In this document: positions 13,706 through 26,774 of the stretch, in pieces
Layout of the letters: each line of letters opens with the position of its first letter
Numbering within the stretch: the first letter of the stretch is position 1
Assembly: GCA_029379385.1 (NCBI GenBank)
Contig: CM055607.1
Location: forward strand, 37,011,235 to 37,075,234
Length of the DNA stretch: 64,000 nt
Direction: 5' to 3'
Source: Quillaja saponaria
Lineage: Eukaryota > Streptophyta > Magnoliopsida > Fabales > Quillajaceae
Notes under the pieces: generated by a model
What the model was told of the DNA's origin: nothing
The model's input: the letters and a program-made list of their open reading frames with translations, nothing else
The model's database searches: none
Position numbers and translations under genes: made by a program

Positions 13706-16700
13706 TTATGAAGAAAAATTTCCCATGACCTGGTGATATACAGATGATGAAGATGCCGACGACAAAGATGATGCATTTGCATGGTCGACAATTGGCAGGC
13801 AGGTATCGTATATATGGTCATCCTTTTGCTCCAGTTTAGGCCTGAGGAACCTCGTATCATTGTTCTCTTTAAGCTGCTGCCCAGAAAGGAAAGACTCGAC
13901 CGGACCCATAGGTTTTGGGTAATTAAAATTAAATCCGGTCAAAGGAAAGTTTCCAGATGAGGGAAGATTCAGTGGCAGTGAGATCGGGAAATCGGGGAGG
14001 ACGGAGGCATAAGGCATGTTATTTTGTAATTGGGGATACTTCATTTGGCATATAGAGGAAGACCCAAATTTCATGTCATTACCGAAATTTCCAATGAAAC
14101 TTGGACGCAGGAATTCATTACTAAAGTCAGGTTTTCTATCAAAATGAGGTTGAAGACCCTGAAGATGGGTTTCGGGCTTTGTGATACTGGTGTTTCCAGG
14201 TAACGCAAGAGCTGCTTGAGAATTAGCAGTGGAAGGAGTTACATTATTGCCACCTGCGCTTATTTGATTGCTGTTTCGGGCAGTGGGCACTTCATGGTTG
14301 TGTTTTCCCTCATACGTTGTAATTACAAATTTTAGGTTGTGAGAGGCTCTTTCCACATGCTTCCTTACTAAACATCCAGCACTTGTGCATTTATAGTAGC
14401 TCCTGTGATAGATCCATCAGAAAAAATAGGTCATCCATTTGGAATCGTGACAAAAAGAATCATAGCTGCATCTCCACCTTAAAAGCAGGGCAGTACCGAA
14501 GACAAACTAAAATGACCTAGCATAATAGTATGGTAATCTGTGCAACTTGATAAACAATTGTTCTACATGAGGCATAAGCCGGTTCCTGAAACATTATCCT
14601 CCAACTTAAAATTTGAAAATTCAATGTCAATTGTTTGAAAAGAGGCCACAATACTTCAAGCACTCTATTAAGCTCTCTTGTCTATTTCCAGTTGAAAGAA
14701 TAGTCACAAACACGTGTCCATGGATGTCCAGATATATACTCATACAGCAACATATGTACATACAGATAGGCTTATATATATAGAGAGAGAGAGAGAGAAA
14801 GGGTGGGAAGGGGGAGGGAGAGAACTGCGATAGATATCATTACCTAGGATTTGGATTTCCTTTGACAACCTTCTGTCCATACTTTCGCCAGCGATAGCCA
14901 TCGTCAAGTATGTCTACTTCACTCTCAATTTGGACTACCACTCTTGGCTCACGGACAGCCCTGGATGCCAAATTTGATTCAATCAAATGGTTCTCTTTCT
15001 TCCTGAAATTTAAGAGTAATGCAAAATATAAAAATATGCTCTGTCTTTGCTCTGATCTGAAAGCAGACACCATTCAGTTGAAAACAAAACCTTCTTTTAG
15101 AATCGGATTCATCATCATCAGCATCATCTCCAAGTGATACACTTCCCTGGGTGACTCCATCTTCTTCATCATCATGACTAGCAAGAGTAGATGAAAGCTC
15201 TGGAGTTTCCATTTCAAACACAACCCCAAGTTTACATTGAGTAGTTGATATTGGATCTGAGAGCTCAGTTACAACTGATGGTGAGGATGCTCTTTCAAAA
15301 CCATCAGCCTTCCAATTCAAACTATGTTTTATGTCCTTTGTCCCCGAATGATGATTTCTCCAATCTGATTCACTGTTAACTTTGACACAGGTTCCGCTGC
15401 CTTCCCCCATGTCTGACATCTCATCAGGCGACACTGATGATCCAAGGGATGCCCGCCGATTAGGCTGAGGCTTTGCATGGTTATGAGCACCCTTATAGAT
15501 GATTTCTGTTATTTGACCATCAAGGGATCGTTCCACCTTTTTCTTGACCTGACAATTTGGATGCGTACATTTATAGTAGCTCCTAGGATATTCACTACCT
15601 TTAACCTGTTTTTGTCCATATTTTCTCCAATTGTATCCATCCTCTGAAGTCCTCACCATTCCCATTGAATGGAGTGATCCTTTGTGCTGTCCTTCTACAG
15701 GATGATGTGACTCAACATCCTCACCTTGCGTAGGTTCTGTAGGCAAAGAGCTTTCCCCATTAGCTACATCAGTATGACACCTTTGCAGGTCAAGACCATT
15801 GACATTGATAATTGCATTGTCAACCCTTTTCGCATCGGCGTATGAAACCTCCATTTCACTGCTCTTTGTAGAGTGTCCTCTTGAAAACTCTGCTGGAAAT
15901 CCAAAATCAATTGGCAGTTGCACTGGATTGAGAGTTTGATATCCTGCATCACCTCCCTTTGCAATGTTGATATGACTCGAATCCTAACCAATTAGACATA
16001 CCAAATACTAATTCGTAGAATCATAGGTTACATGGAATGTTAGTTTCCACAAATGGCATCTGAGAAAGACATAGCTCACGGAAACAGTGACTAACTAAAT
16101 CTAGATATGGTAAAAAATAAAAGTGATTATGAAAGGCTCTGCTGGTTATTTATTGCCAAATTTAACTAGTTGGTTTATATCAGCCATTGAAAGATAAATT
16201 CATGCAATATCTACGGTAATTTTTAGGGTATGCTTTGCTTGTGGCCTATATGTAAAGGCAATTAGATTTAGGGTTTAATATGTTTTTAGAGTTTTTGAGT
16301 TAGACACTTGTATTTTCTCCAATAACATAATAGTGAATTTCGATCTCTCCAGTGAGGACGTAGGCTAGATTGAGCCGAACCTTGATACATCTTATGTTTT
16401 TTCTTTTGCGCGTTTTCGTTTTTCAGTACTATATATCATCCTATTCTCGCTTATGTTTTCACATCTTCTATAGTGCTGAATTCCATATACTTCTACTAGA
16501 AGCAAGATTTATCTTTTCTCCACAGGAAGCTGCAACTTCTTGAGAAATAGGATTCTTAGTTTTTCATTCTAGTCATCAAAGATGACCTGAAATGGGGACC
16601 AATTAAATTCAGAGGTAATTAATGCTGGAGCCATAAGTATATGCTATGGCTGTATAGCCCAAGTTATGAGGAAGATTGTGCCAACATATACTATACCACG

Positions 16701-18024
16701 TATATGCAAGTTAAAATTCTTTAAGAATATAAAAGATGTCCTGCTAGAAATGATATATAGGTCATTCTCTTATGACTTATGCAAGGAAAATGATGAAGCA
16801 GTACTCAGGCTGGAAAATCCAAGCTGAGCACAGGTTTTTTTTATTAAAATAGAAAACATGCAAACAAATAATTGAGAAGTCACCAAGTGTATGTCATAGT
16901 ACTTTAGATTTGCCTCTTATATAAAAAATAAATAAAAAAGTACTCTAGACCTGTCAGTAATATCAACTCTTTGACAGTAGAAAACCAAATTTAATGTGGT
17001 AGAGCGTAGCAATATCTACACTAAAAAGTTTACCTGATTAGAAAAGCCAGGCAGAGAATTAGGAATCCCGTGAGGCCTGAAATTGAAGGAGGATCCAGCA
17101 CCACTGCCCCTGTTCCCATCTTCAGGAGTCAATGAGGTCAGAACTGATCCTTCATCACTTAGAGGAAGAAACAGAAAAGTTCCAGTGGTCGGAGAAGGCA
17201 TTGCCTAGAAGAGCATATAATTCAAAGAATTCTGTCAGAAGTAACTGAAAGGTAATTTCTAGAGCATATAAAAGCGATGACATGAGGATGCAGACAACAA
17301 ATTGATATCCATGAGTGGAAATAATTAGGAAAATTGACCAGCCCACTTGTGTAAACGTACTCAGTAGTCAGTACCAGTGCTCAAAACCTATAGTGTACAC
17401 CAAGATGGTTGTTGGCTTTTTAATACATCTCATGTGTGGTAGGATGAAGTTAAAAAAGCAAAGATAACTTCTGACGGTTACCAAGTCTGTTTTTTTAACA
17501 GCACAGATTATCATTGGAGAAATTTTATCCCACTTTCATTACTTGATCTAAAACAATTGTAAAACCATATTTATGAAAGGAAAAGGAAAAACAAATGAAT
17601 CATTGCCAGGCAGTACCTTGGGGAAGGGGTAAAAGGGCCCAATTTATCATAAGGGCAATCAGTAAGTAGAAGTTTGTAGAGGAGCCGCAAAATTCTACAA
17701 AGTTACCTGAGAATTGGGAAGCATAATAGGCGAGTCAAGCAATGCGGTGGGGCTAATACCGGGTGGTATAGTGAGACAAGGGGAACGAACAATCGGGGAA
17801 GCCAAAGGGCTCGTAGTACGAAATCCGGCCGTATTGATTCTGGCTGCATGAAAATTGAACCCACACTTGGCTGCCCTTCTCTCCGCAATGCTCCCTTTCA
17901 CTGTCGGAGGAGAAAAACCCAAAAAAGTTCCGCCTTCTACAAGTTCCATTTGGGCATTACCAGAAGAATTGTCTCCGCTTTCGGAGCTCGAAATTAGGGT
18001 TTGATTCTTATGATCGTCTTCCAT
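13706..18024 (-). CDS. Group I WRKY transcription factor (two WRKY domains)
   Basis: Five exons on the minus strand (18024-17707, 17204-17034, 15983-15091, 15002-14844, 14402-13706) close in frame to 745 residues. The N-terminal third has a cluster of Ser-Pro sites (72, 76, 81, 91, 98, 110) around T-I-P-P-G-I-S-P, the known MAP-kinase phosphorylated region of group I WRKYs. The first WRKY domain is at about 278-332 (W282-R-K-Y-G-Q-K; zinc ligands C302, C307, H330, H332); the second at about 496-550 (W499-R-K-Y-G-Q-K; C519, C524, H548, H550). The last intron splits the Arg codon of N-P-N-P-R, the conserved WRKY position. Such proteins bind W-boxes (TTGACY) in the nucleus; the C-terminal domain does most of the DNA binding. 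The first finger's A-H-N-H resembles WRKY2/20 types, but I assign no member. Confidence 0.95.
14778..14824. repeat. (TA)n(GA)n-rich purine run in WRKY intron 4
   Basis: TATATATA is followed by GAGAGAGAGAGA and a G/A-only stretch up to the 5' side of exon 4. On the WRKY strand it is a polypyrimidine tract within the intron. Confidence 0.7.
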
Positions 18025-19817
18025 GGCTGGGAATTGTGACAAAAATCTTTCTTTCTGAGCTTACATTACTGCAAGACGGGCAATTGATTCATTGGGATTT
18101 GGGGAACAAATAAATAATGGAATCTGATGAGGCCCTGAATCTGAAATTCTAGGGTTTCGTTTTAGTTCACAGTTTCAGCTCCATAGCTGGTGGAGCTGAA
18201 ACCAATTGAAAAGGCTAAATTGAAAGCTATGTCCCTGAGTTTGCATAAAATGACTCCTTCGAGAGAATGTTTCAGAGTCTGAAGATGGACTCCCGGTTTT
18301 GGACAGAGAGAGAAAGAGAGAGAGTGAGTGCTTTTAAGAGGGAGCCATGGTGAGATACCGTACGGTTCCGTTTGTACAGTTCTCTATCCTCTCTTTGGAT
18401 TTGTTAGCGTACCGTTACCCTGAATTTGCCAAATAAGTCAGTCTTAATTTTTTACTACTTTTGGTCATAAAACAACATCCTCAATCCTTTTATGTAATTT
18501 TCAAAACCTTTTTTTATTTTTTTTATTTACAATTTTTATGTTTTTGTATTATTTATGGAAATTTTGAAAAATATATTTTCTTATAATATTTTTATAAATA
18601 GTACATTCAGGAACTTGATAAGGTAATACATTTCATAAAAAAATTCTTACATTTAATGCAAAAATTAATCAAGATATTTTTAATGTGTAATAAATAAATT
18701 ACTATTTTTAAAATATTTTTCATATTATCAATTACTATCGTTGTTATATTTTAGCTAGTGCATTGAATTTTAAAATATTAATTAAATAAAAAATTAGTCC
18801 TTATATGACCTTGTCCCAACTTAGTCATAGAAAAAGTTTATTTGTTTATATTTTTAACATTTGATAATTTTAGATTCTTTTTCTTTAAGTATTACACGTA
18901 CATAACAATCTACTTTAAGTTAGGATTTTCTTCGCAGCAATTAGGCGAAAATCATGGGAGAAGTTATTGTGTATATATAAAAAAAAAGAAACATGCAAAT
19001 GAAGTTAAAATTCCGAGAAAAATGACATGTGAGAAATTTCACCCACATAATATTTAAAATAATTTTTTTAAAATATATAAAATATGATTTTGTTGCTTAA
19101 CTCGAATCTAAAAGGAGTTTAATTCGGATCATATGGTTACATCTTAACAAATTTAAACTTTTGTCTATTTTCTTTCTAGAAATCAACAAGAATTCTAATC
19201 ACTTAATTTTCCTTACAAGTAAAATGGTCAACATTATTATTATTTTTTAAATAGAGTGAGTTTTCTATTATTTTCAATCTTAAATATCAAAAATATTACA
19301 TGATGGTAAAAAATGTGCGCTCCCTTCATTTACTTTTTGGATTCGAATATTTTTGGAAGAGGTTGTGTAAGAGTAATTTTTTTCTATAAATTTTATAATC
19401 TTAGAGAGGTGTTTAGTCAAAGTGTATTTAAATTGATTTGAACACACCTAATCACTAAATAAAAATAATAATAACTTATACAAATGGTACACAATAAATG
19501 TTAGTAAATTTATTTTAATAAACTTTTATTTTGAAGGAAGAGTTCCATCTCAAATTTTCAAATGATGTTAAAAAGATGTTTAAATAGTAGAGTTCTTTTG
19601 TTTTGTTTTTCTATAGGAAGACTATTATATTTTTAATGCATTTAAAGTGTTAAAACGATTAAATTAAATGAAAAAGTAGTGCATAAACAACAAAGTAAGA
19701 AGAGCATTGTGTGATTAAGAATGCTTGTTTCGTTTCTTTTTTTTCTTCCTTTTTTTTTTTTTGAATAATCAAATTGACAATATAAATTAATTCAAACCTT
19801 ATTATGTTTAAAAAATA

Positions 19818-20005
19818 TTGGCTAAATTACATATTTGGTCTTTGTAGATTCACTCGAATTTCACTTTGATTCCTGTCATTCACTTTGTTCTATTGGGTTT
19901 CCGTAATTATAAAATTACACTAATTAGGTCTCTATCATCAATACCAATACTAATTGAAGTGACGTGGACTAACAGATCTCACGTTGGACAAATAAAATCT
20001 TATGT
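19818..20005. repeat. Possible dispersed repeat fragment (non-autonomous element)
   Basis: The stretch with TTGGTCTTTGTAGATT, TTTCACTTTGATTCCTGTCA and TTAGGTCTCTATCATCA has the repeated 'ttggtc(c/t)ctgt' wording that I associate with common plant non-autonomous elements. No terminal repeats could be fixed, so this is a recognition by style only. Confidence 0.3.
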
Positions 20006-20734
20006 GATAATTTCATTTGGTAAATGGACAAATATAAAATTGAAATGTAGCAAAATAATATGAAACAAAAATCAAATTTTTATTAAAAATAAAAGCATTA
20101 AATTAAAAAAAAATTGATCCTTCTTCTGTGAACTTTCCATCTGCTAATCTTTGAGCAAGGTCAGTTAATCATCATCCCCTGCAAACTCCTTTAGATTGTT
20201 CTTTCTTTACCTATATTTACATTTTCACTGTTAGATCTATACCACTTCCTTAATTTGAAACTTTATATTCATTTGTAAAACCTAGCATGGGGATAAGAGA
20301 GGGAATGAACAAAGAGAGCAAAGTCAATAGTCATGGAAACAATCACTCGAAAAAGTAGAAACGGTCTCCAGGATCTGAACTGAAACTCTACATAGAACAC
20401 GCTCTTTTTTTCTTTTACTTTTTTATTCATTTACCTATTATAATTACAATTTATGAGAATATAAATTTATCACTAATGACAAGCTGCTATAAAAAAAAAA
20501 AAACTTGACCCTCGCAATCCTTCTTGAATTCCTTTTACTCTAATCCATTGCTCACAATCTTCCACAATTTTTTGACCTTTGGTAAGTGTAAGCCACCAAA
20601 TAATACCCTAGGCCCAGATCAAGTGCTGTAAAAATATCATCTTATTATACGCTAAACCAACAGGCAGACATATATTATTATATATATAGTTGAAGCCAAA
20701 AATCGAAAAAAACAGGCAGACATAAATATATATA

Positions 20735-20752
20735 TATATATATCAGTAATAT
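20735..20752. repeat. (TA)n microsatellite
   Basis: A short run of TA dinucleotides about 80 bp upstream of the PPR pseudogene. Confidence 0.6.
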
Positions 20753-20825
20753 AGGAGACAGTCAGCATGAGGCACTGAACTGACGACTTTATACAGAAGC
20801 TAATTGTGTTCCATCCTCCATCCTA

Positions 20826-22685
20826 TTGCCCACGTGGTCTTCTTTTCCACTCAGGCTCAACTGTTCAAGCACAAGCACAAGTTCTTCTACTAGTGGAGCC
20901 CGACACTTGTATCTCCTCAATCAAGCAGTGCCGGACCTTCAATCTATGAGAGCTGCACATGCATCCATGATCAGGTGCCACCTTCACCTCAATGTCTTCT
21001 TCTCCACAAACCTTATTGCCCAGTACTGTTCTCTGGGTTCCTTTGACCATGCTCCTACCATATTTTCTTGCGTCTCTCAGTCCTCATCCCCAGACGTCTT
21101 TTTATGGAACGTAATGATACGTGGCTTCATCGACAATGGCCCCTATGATCGTTCTTTGACTCTGTATTGCGAAATGCTACAACTGGGTATCCAACCTAAC
21201 TAATATACATTTCCATTTGTTCAAAAGGCTTGTGGCTATCTCCGGGATTTCGAGTTCGGTGTCAGGGTTCAAGGGGACGCACTTGAATTTGAGTACGAAT
21301 TGGATGTTATTGTAGGTAACTCTCTAATAGCAATGATGGTAGGTGGCGTTATGAAATTGCATGACAAATGCTCGATAGAATGCGTCTTACAAATGTAGTA
21401 TCTTGGTCTTCGATGGTTGGTGCATACTCCCAAAATGGGTGCTGTGAGGAAGGATTGCAGTTGTTCTCACTGATGATGGGTGAGGGAATCAGGCCAAACA
21501 GGACTGCCATCTTGTACGCGGTGTCATGTGTGCAGAGAGAAAGTGAGGCCGGTTATGTTTGCAGAGTTGTGATAGACAATGGACTTGATTCCAAAATGCA
21601 GCAGTAGTGATGTACATGAAATATAGGCCGGTTACGTTTTCTTCTTGGTTTTGTAACTCCGGACGTTTTTCCAGAACCAAGTTGCTCTTCAAACTGCTTT
21701 AGTTGATATGTACATGAAATATAGGAGTTTGCCATATGCTAGAAAGATTTTTAATCAAATGCAAGAAAGAAATATAGTCTCATAGAGCACCATGATTTCA
21801 GGATACGAGATGCATGGCCATTCTAGAGAAGCCCTGTCCCTTTTTGATCAGATGAAGCATCAACGAAGCCTGACCGTATAACATTTGTATCGGTTCTGTG
21901 AGCTTCTAGTCATGGTGGGTTGATCACTGATGGATGGGAGTGCTTCAATGCCATAAATAGGGACTTTGGGTTACACCGAGATAATGATTATGCATGCATG
22001 GTTGATCTCTTAGGTCGATCTGGGAGACTACAAGAAGCCCTTGATTTCATTGAGAATTTGCCTGTAAAGCCAGAAGCAGGAGTCTCGGGAAGCTCTGCTT
22101 GGAGCATGTAGAATTCATCCAGATGTAGGAATAGTCAAACTTGCTGCAAAATCTTTGTTTGAGCTGGACTCAGAGACCCTGGTCGATATGTTCTCTTGTC
22201 CAATATTTATGCCTCATCTGGTAAAACAGATGCAGCCAATAAGGTTAGAGCTTTGATGAAGGGATGAGGAAATTTGCCGGGCACAAAGTTATAGAGATTA
22301 AGAACAAGGTACATTGCAGCTGGAGATAGGTCACATCCCGAAACGGATTTGATTTACTCAGAGCTGAGAAATATGATAGATAGGATTCGGCAAGAAGGGT
22401 ATACTCCAGATTTGAACTTCGCATTACATGATGTGGAGGAAGAGATAAAGGAGAAAATGTTGTCTGTGCTCGGTGAGAAGTTAGCGATTGTGTTTGGGCT
22501 TTTAAACTCCCCACCGGAGAGCATTATTAGGATCAAGAAGAATCTTAGAGTTTGCGGGGGATTGTCATGTGGCTACCAAGTATATCTCGAAGGTTACAGG
22601 TAGGGAAATCATTGTCAGGGTCTCGGGTGCTCACAGGTTCCATCATTTTGGGGCTGGGATCTGCTCTTGCTGGGATTATTGGTGA
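20826..22685 (+). pseudogene. DYW-class PPR pseudogene
   Basis: A PPR-DYW gene of about normal layout but broken in many places. The first frame (20826-21203) has a Ser-rich N-terminus and PPR helices (F-L-W-N-V-M-I-R-G-F) and ends in an in-frame TAA. Homology continues immediately after it (Y-T-F-P-F-V-Q-K-A-C-G), then shifts frame several times (pieces near 21368-21607, 21920-22111 and 22349-22603). The C-terminal DYW part survives, with H-D-V-E-E, H-R-F-H-H-F and a final C-S-C-W-D-Y-W then stop. One visible frameshift is an extra G in the G-run before D-C-H-V-A-T-K near 22560. Near 21610-21730 the 18-bp string ATGTACATGAAATATAGG occurs twice (21610 and 21708), evidence of an internal duplication. 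A working editing factor cannot be made from this copy. Confidence 0.88.
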
Positions 22686-23516
22686 ATGCCTCATGATTAT
22701 GTCAACGGATTCTTGGCCATAATTAAGTTTATGCTGTCAACTAATACTGATTGAAATCTTAAATAGGCAAGACCTAATAAGTTAACAGTTGGTTGTTTAT
22801 GCCCCCTACCAGAAGATGTGATACAGGTAAAGCGTACTAACAGAAGTTTGTTTCATATAACATCGGACAGTTTGGGACCGCCAGGATGGAGTAACTTTTG
22901 TATGCAAATACACTGTTCAACTGATTGGTTTGACTCAAGGTGTGTTTTCTGCTGTGACTGATCTATGTCAAAACTTCCTCTACGCTTTGACGGTTCCTGA
23001 TCTTGAGAAATGGATACTTGACAAGTGAATCCTATTAAAAGATGTCCTCAGAATTGAGCATTGTGTAGAATTGAAAGTCATGGCCTAAAACAAAAGCACC
23101 CAAGTTATTCCCTAAAACAGAAAATCTCTGGCCAGAGTAAAGCAGTTGCTGGGGCCTGGGGCATGTCTTCTACATAAGTCGGAGACAGGATGCGGGAACT
23201 AGTTCTTCCGTCAGGGATATACTGTGTTACAATTTTTCGCCATCAGCGCCTGTTGCACAGCTTCTGCCATAGTGCCATATACAATACTGATGGGTTGCAT
23301 TAGTTAACTACATGTATTCGTCTTATAGAGCACACGTGTCAGCTCTTCACTCCTGCACCAGTTTGCCACCGCAACATTTCCTCTCATGCACAAGACACAT
23401 GTGGAGTCACAGCAGTGAACACTACATTGGTTTATTACTTCTCTCCCCCTCCACTGTCTCACCCTTCTCAGTTATCTCTGTCTCTCTCATGTAACCGCAC
23501 TCCTCAGGCATCCAAT
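22686..23516. other. Intergenic region between PPR pseudogene and seipin gene
   Basis: No gene or element recognised. The last 200 bases, which are CT-rich, probably hold the seipin leader. Confidence 0.5.
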
Positions 23517-25266
23517 ATGGAAGAGGACGAACAAGCCTACTTTCTCTTGCCGAAACCATCAGACTCAGACTGCTGTTTCACTAGACTAATATCCCTCCAA
23601 GCTGACTTGATCTACAGCTGCATGGTTTCTATCACATCCCCTTTCTTCTCTCTCTTATCCATAGCATCTGAGTCTTACCACCGCGCGGAGGAGACCAAAG
23701 AAAATGTTGAATCAGCAGTCCACAAAGTCCCCTCCAACATCACCTACGGTGCCACCATCTTACTTAAGAAGCTGGGTTTAGGCTTTCTGGCTGCTGCACA
23801 GGTGGGCATGGTTCTGCTAGCGGTTCTTATTCTGGCTGCTTTAATAGGTGTTGGTTTGGTGCAATTGTGGGTGGAGGAACCTGTATTTGTGAGGGAAAGA
23901 CTGCATTTTGATTACACCGATGCTCATCCTAAAGCCGTCCTCTCTTTTGGAAGCGGAGTTAATAGCAACAAGCACAGAAAGAAGCAAACAGGTGTTCCGG
24001 TTGGGCATACGTTTTATGTTTCTTTGGTCCTTCTGATGCCAGAATCCGACTACAATAGGGATATTGGGGTGTTTCAGGTGTCATCCCTATCTCTAAATTA
24101 AAGATTCATTAAAGTTTTATTTTACTCCTTTTTAGATTCATGTCAATTTGAAATCCACTTAACTGCGACCATAGGAGAGAGTGTTCAACTAGTAGTGTGG
24201 ATGTAGAATTCAAAATCAACTATAGTCTGATGCAACAAGTAAGCTTTGCTAGTTTCCTATTTAATTTATCCCCAACGTTGTTTAATCTATCCAATCATCA
24301 AAGGAAGAAAACCCATAAATGCAATTAGTACTTCAGGATTAACTCTTAAAGAGTGATAGTATATCTTGTCCGTGTTCTTTGTTGACTGATTTTTATTATA
24401 GTAGTGTCTTTGTGATGTTTTATCATCAGTCTCTCATTCAATTATCCTTTAATTTGTTTCTGGGAGGAAAATAACTTTGATCCAAACAGGACCAATAAAC
24501 TTTATAAAGCAGTAGTAGCATAGTGCTTGTTTGATAACAGTTGTGATGCATGCAATTGACACAGTTGTTTCTCGTCTTTAATTGTCAGTTGACTGCAGAA
24601 CTCTTGTCAGTAAATGGGAGAGTGATAGCAAAATCAAGCCAGCCGTGCATGTTGCAGTTTAGAAGCTTTCCAATTCGACTTGTACGAACTTTTGTAATGG
24701 GCATACCTCTTTTACTTGGAATATCTGGTGAAACCCAGAAGATAACCATACGAATATTGAAACACAAGGAAGACAGCCAAAAAACTGCAGCTATCAGAGT
24801 AACATTGTGTCCAAGAGCGGGAACTTCATACTTGCCACAGATTTATGAAGCTGAAATTCTCCTGAAATCTCATCTACCATGGAAAAAGCATTTAATTCAC
24901 AATTGGAAGTGGACATTCTGCGTGTGGATGTCTTTATATATTTATATGATGTTGCTTTTGTTTGTCATGTGTTGCTGTAGACCACTCATCTTCCCAGTGA
25001 CCCCAGCATATTTCCACGATGGAACTGTGAGGGAAGAACCCAAAGAACAAGAAAGCACAGCAAGAGATGATCAAAGCGAGATTTCTGAGTTGTTGAGGAA
25101 ATGGCGAAGAAGTAGAAACAAGAGGAAGTCTATCTTTTTACACGGCACTGTGCCTGAAACCATTGGCTCATCAGCATCAACCATTACTGTAACCGGCGAA
25201 GACACAACCAGTGCAGCTGTTGAAGACGATGTTAGTGACTCAGAATCTGTGTGCTTAGGAAGTTGA
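23517..25266 (+). CDS. Seipin family protein (lipid droplet biogenesis)
   Basis: Two exons, 23517-24077 and 24589-25266, give a 412-residue protein in frame. Two membrane segments are clear, at about residues 88-116 (A-A-A-Q-V-G-M-V-L-L-A-V-L-I-L) and 295-322 (W-M-S-L-Y-I-Y-M-M-L-L-L-F-V-M). Between them lies the luminal seipin fold with F-D-Y-T-D-A-H-P, the P-V-G-H-T-F-Y-V-S-L-V-L-L-M-P-E-S-D-Y-N segment and G-V-F-Q at the exon junction. The tail is acidic and Ser-rich. Family knowledge: seipin forms a ring in the endoplasmic reticulum membrane that directs triacylglycerol into nascent lipid droplets. The short N-terminus resembles plant SEIPIN1, rather than the longer-headed SEIPIN2/3, but this is a judgement. 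The ATG at 23517 is the first in frame. Confidence 0.93.
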
Positions 25267-25638
25267 GTCAGTTAATTTAGAACTATTTACATGGTGTCGT
25301 ATGAGAAACTTTGCTACTTTTCTTCACTTATATCATGTGCATTCAAGGCCGAGCCGTCTCATGACACCTCCCTCTCAGCATCTAGTTCCTTTCTTTTTTG
25401 GTTACCAAATTCAGCATCTACTGATAAATCAGTACTAAAACAGTGATTCAAATTTCATTAGACTAGAACAAGTAGATTAAATGTCATGAAACAAGCAATG
25501 CATATAAGGCATCGCATATCTTACTGCCTTTCTCCCAATAATAATACTATCACAAGAAGTAAACAAACAAACCAGATACGATTACACAGCCACTGTTTGT
25601 GCATACAAAATGATGATCTCTGAAATGGAACTATGATT
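25267..25638. other. Convergent 3' region between seipin and RraA-like genes
   Basis: 372 bp, taken as two 3' UTRs. Nothing else seen. Confidence 0.5.
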
Positions 25639-26139
25639 TTAGACTGACAGCTCAGTTCGGGAGATCAGTATCCCGTCAGTGTCTGCATAAAGCCATTCCC
25701 CATCAGAAATCCTTGTCCCAGCAATTGTTACTGGTACATGCTTTTCTCCAATGCCTTTCTTATTTGCTTTCATTGGATGCGAAGCCAGAGCTCTCACTCC
25801 AATATCACACCCATTAATCTCATCAACATCCCTAATACATCCATTTACAACTATGCCTGCCCATCCATTGTTTTGAGCCTGTACTACAGGGTTTCCACCC
25901 AATATTGCACAACGTAAACTTCCACCCCCATCAACAACTAGAACTCTGCCATTACCTCTCTCCTCAAGAAACTCACGAATCAAAACATTGTCTTCAAATA
26001 CCTTGAGGGTAACTATAGGGCCAGAGAATACCTGTCGTCGGCCATATATCTGAAAAATTGGTTGAAGTGCTCGAAGCTCACCGCTCACAATTAACTGTGG
26101 GTTGGCATCACAAACTTCAGCAGTTGTAACCAAGGCCAT
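25639..26139 (-). CDS. RraA-like / HMG aldolase family protein
   Basis: An intronless frame of 166 residues, the usual size of plant RraA-like proteins. The family glycine loop is visible (V-L-V-V-D-G-G-G-S at about 66-74, then C-A-I-L-G-G) followed by G-I-V-V-N-G-C-I-R103-D104, the Arg-Asp pair that in bacterial 4-hydroxy-4-methyl-2-oxoglutarate aldolases binds substrate and the divalent metal. Plant copies are usually annotated as putative HMG aldolase or 'regulator of ribonuclease-like'; in bacteria RraA itself inhibits RNase E. Which activity the plant protein has is not settled by sequence. The ATG at 26139 gives the standard N-terminus M-A-L-V-T-T-A-E-V-C-D. An intron in the 5' leader (pyrimidine run near 26150-26175 on the gene strand) is possible. 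Confidence 0.92.
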   Translation of the reverse strand: MALVTTAEVCDANPQLIVSGELRALQPIFQIYGRRQVFSGPIVTLKVFEDNVLIREFLEERGNGRVLVVDGGGSLRCAILGGNPVVQAQNNGWAGIVVNGCIRDVDEINGCDIGVRALASHPMKANKKGIGEKHVPVTIAGTRISDGEWLYADTDGILISRTELSV

Positions 26140-26563
26140 CTATCTGAAGCACCTTCCTTCAAAAAAAATAAATAGTTATTTAGACATGTACATTGTTCAT
26201 TAAAATGGTAACATATGAAATAGAAGATCACATACTATCCTTCTCAACATACATATATATATATATATATATATTTTTTTTTTCAGCATCTAACATGGTA
26301 CTTGTTTGTACGTGTTAATTTGTCTTTGCAGGTTTACATCCATGACAAGAGAGTGTTAGATTTCAAACTACAAGATAAGACCAAGCACTGCAACTATCAT
26401 TGAATATAGATATCAATGTTGGATTAATGCTCTCTTTTAATAGCAATAGAATCTGCGAATTGCAAATTACTGAAATGTAACATGCAGTCTCTCATGTCCC
26501 TTTCTCTTTTATGTACATAGCTAATGTTTAATATATATATACTTTTTTTTTAGAAATCAACTA
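26140..26563. other. Upstream region of the RraA-like gene with (TA)n run
   Basis: Holds the promoter and leader of the RraA-like gene on the minus strand. A (TA)n run lies at 26251-26272, followed by a T run. Confidence 0.5.
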
Positions 26564-26761
26564 ATGTTAATACTACACCAACAACGTCTCCTTCAACTAT
26601 TCAAACAACCTGACAAGTCCATTTTGACATCGATTCACGTCAACGACTGCATGAGCTTCTATGGAGAGGTTATCCTACACCAACAATGTCGCCTTAAACT
26701 ACTCGAAGCATGCTCCAACACTTATAATTCGGCTTCTCAATGCTCAAGTTCCACGACATGA
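26564..26761 (+). pseudogene. Inverted fragment of a PPR gene 5' end
   Basis: A plus-strand relic whose bases near 26619-26668 (CATTTTGACATCGATTCACG, then GCATGAGCTTCTATGG) match, in reverse orientation, the 5' end of the minus-strand PPR pseudogene at about 28655-28720. The translated wording I-L-T-S-I-H-V-N-D-C-M-S-F-Y-G-E-V is shared by both apart from one residue (D here, G there). The segment also repeats itself: CTACACCAACAA.GTC occurs near 26572 and 26676. It is far too short to be a gene and lies directly against the 3' end of the minus-strand pseudogene. Confidence 0.75.
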
Positions 26762-26774
26762 TAGTTTGCAGTTT

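Larger units (their letters stand above)
18025..20825. other. WRKY promoter and AT-rich intergenic region
   Basis: The first 350 bases upstream of the WRKY start include a (GA)n run near 18303-18328, a CT-rich leader on the gene's own strand. The rest is strongly AT-rich with long T and A runs. A dispersed-repeat-like block at about 19818-20000 is listed separately. No gene is supported; frames here are short and biased only by base composition. Confidence 0.5.
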
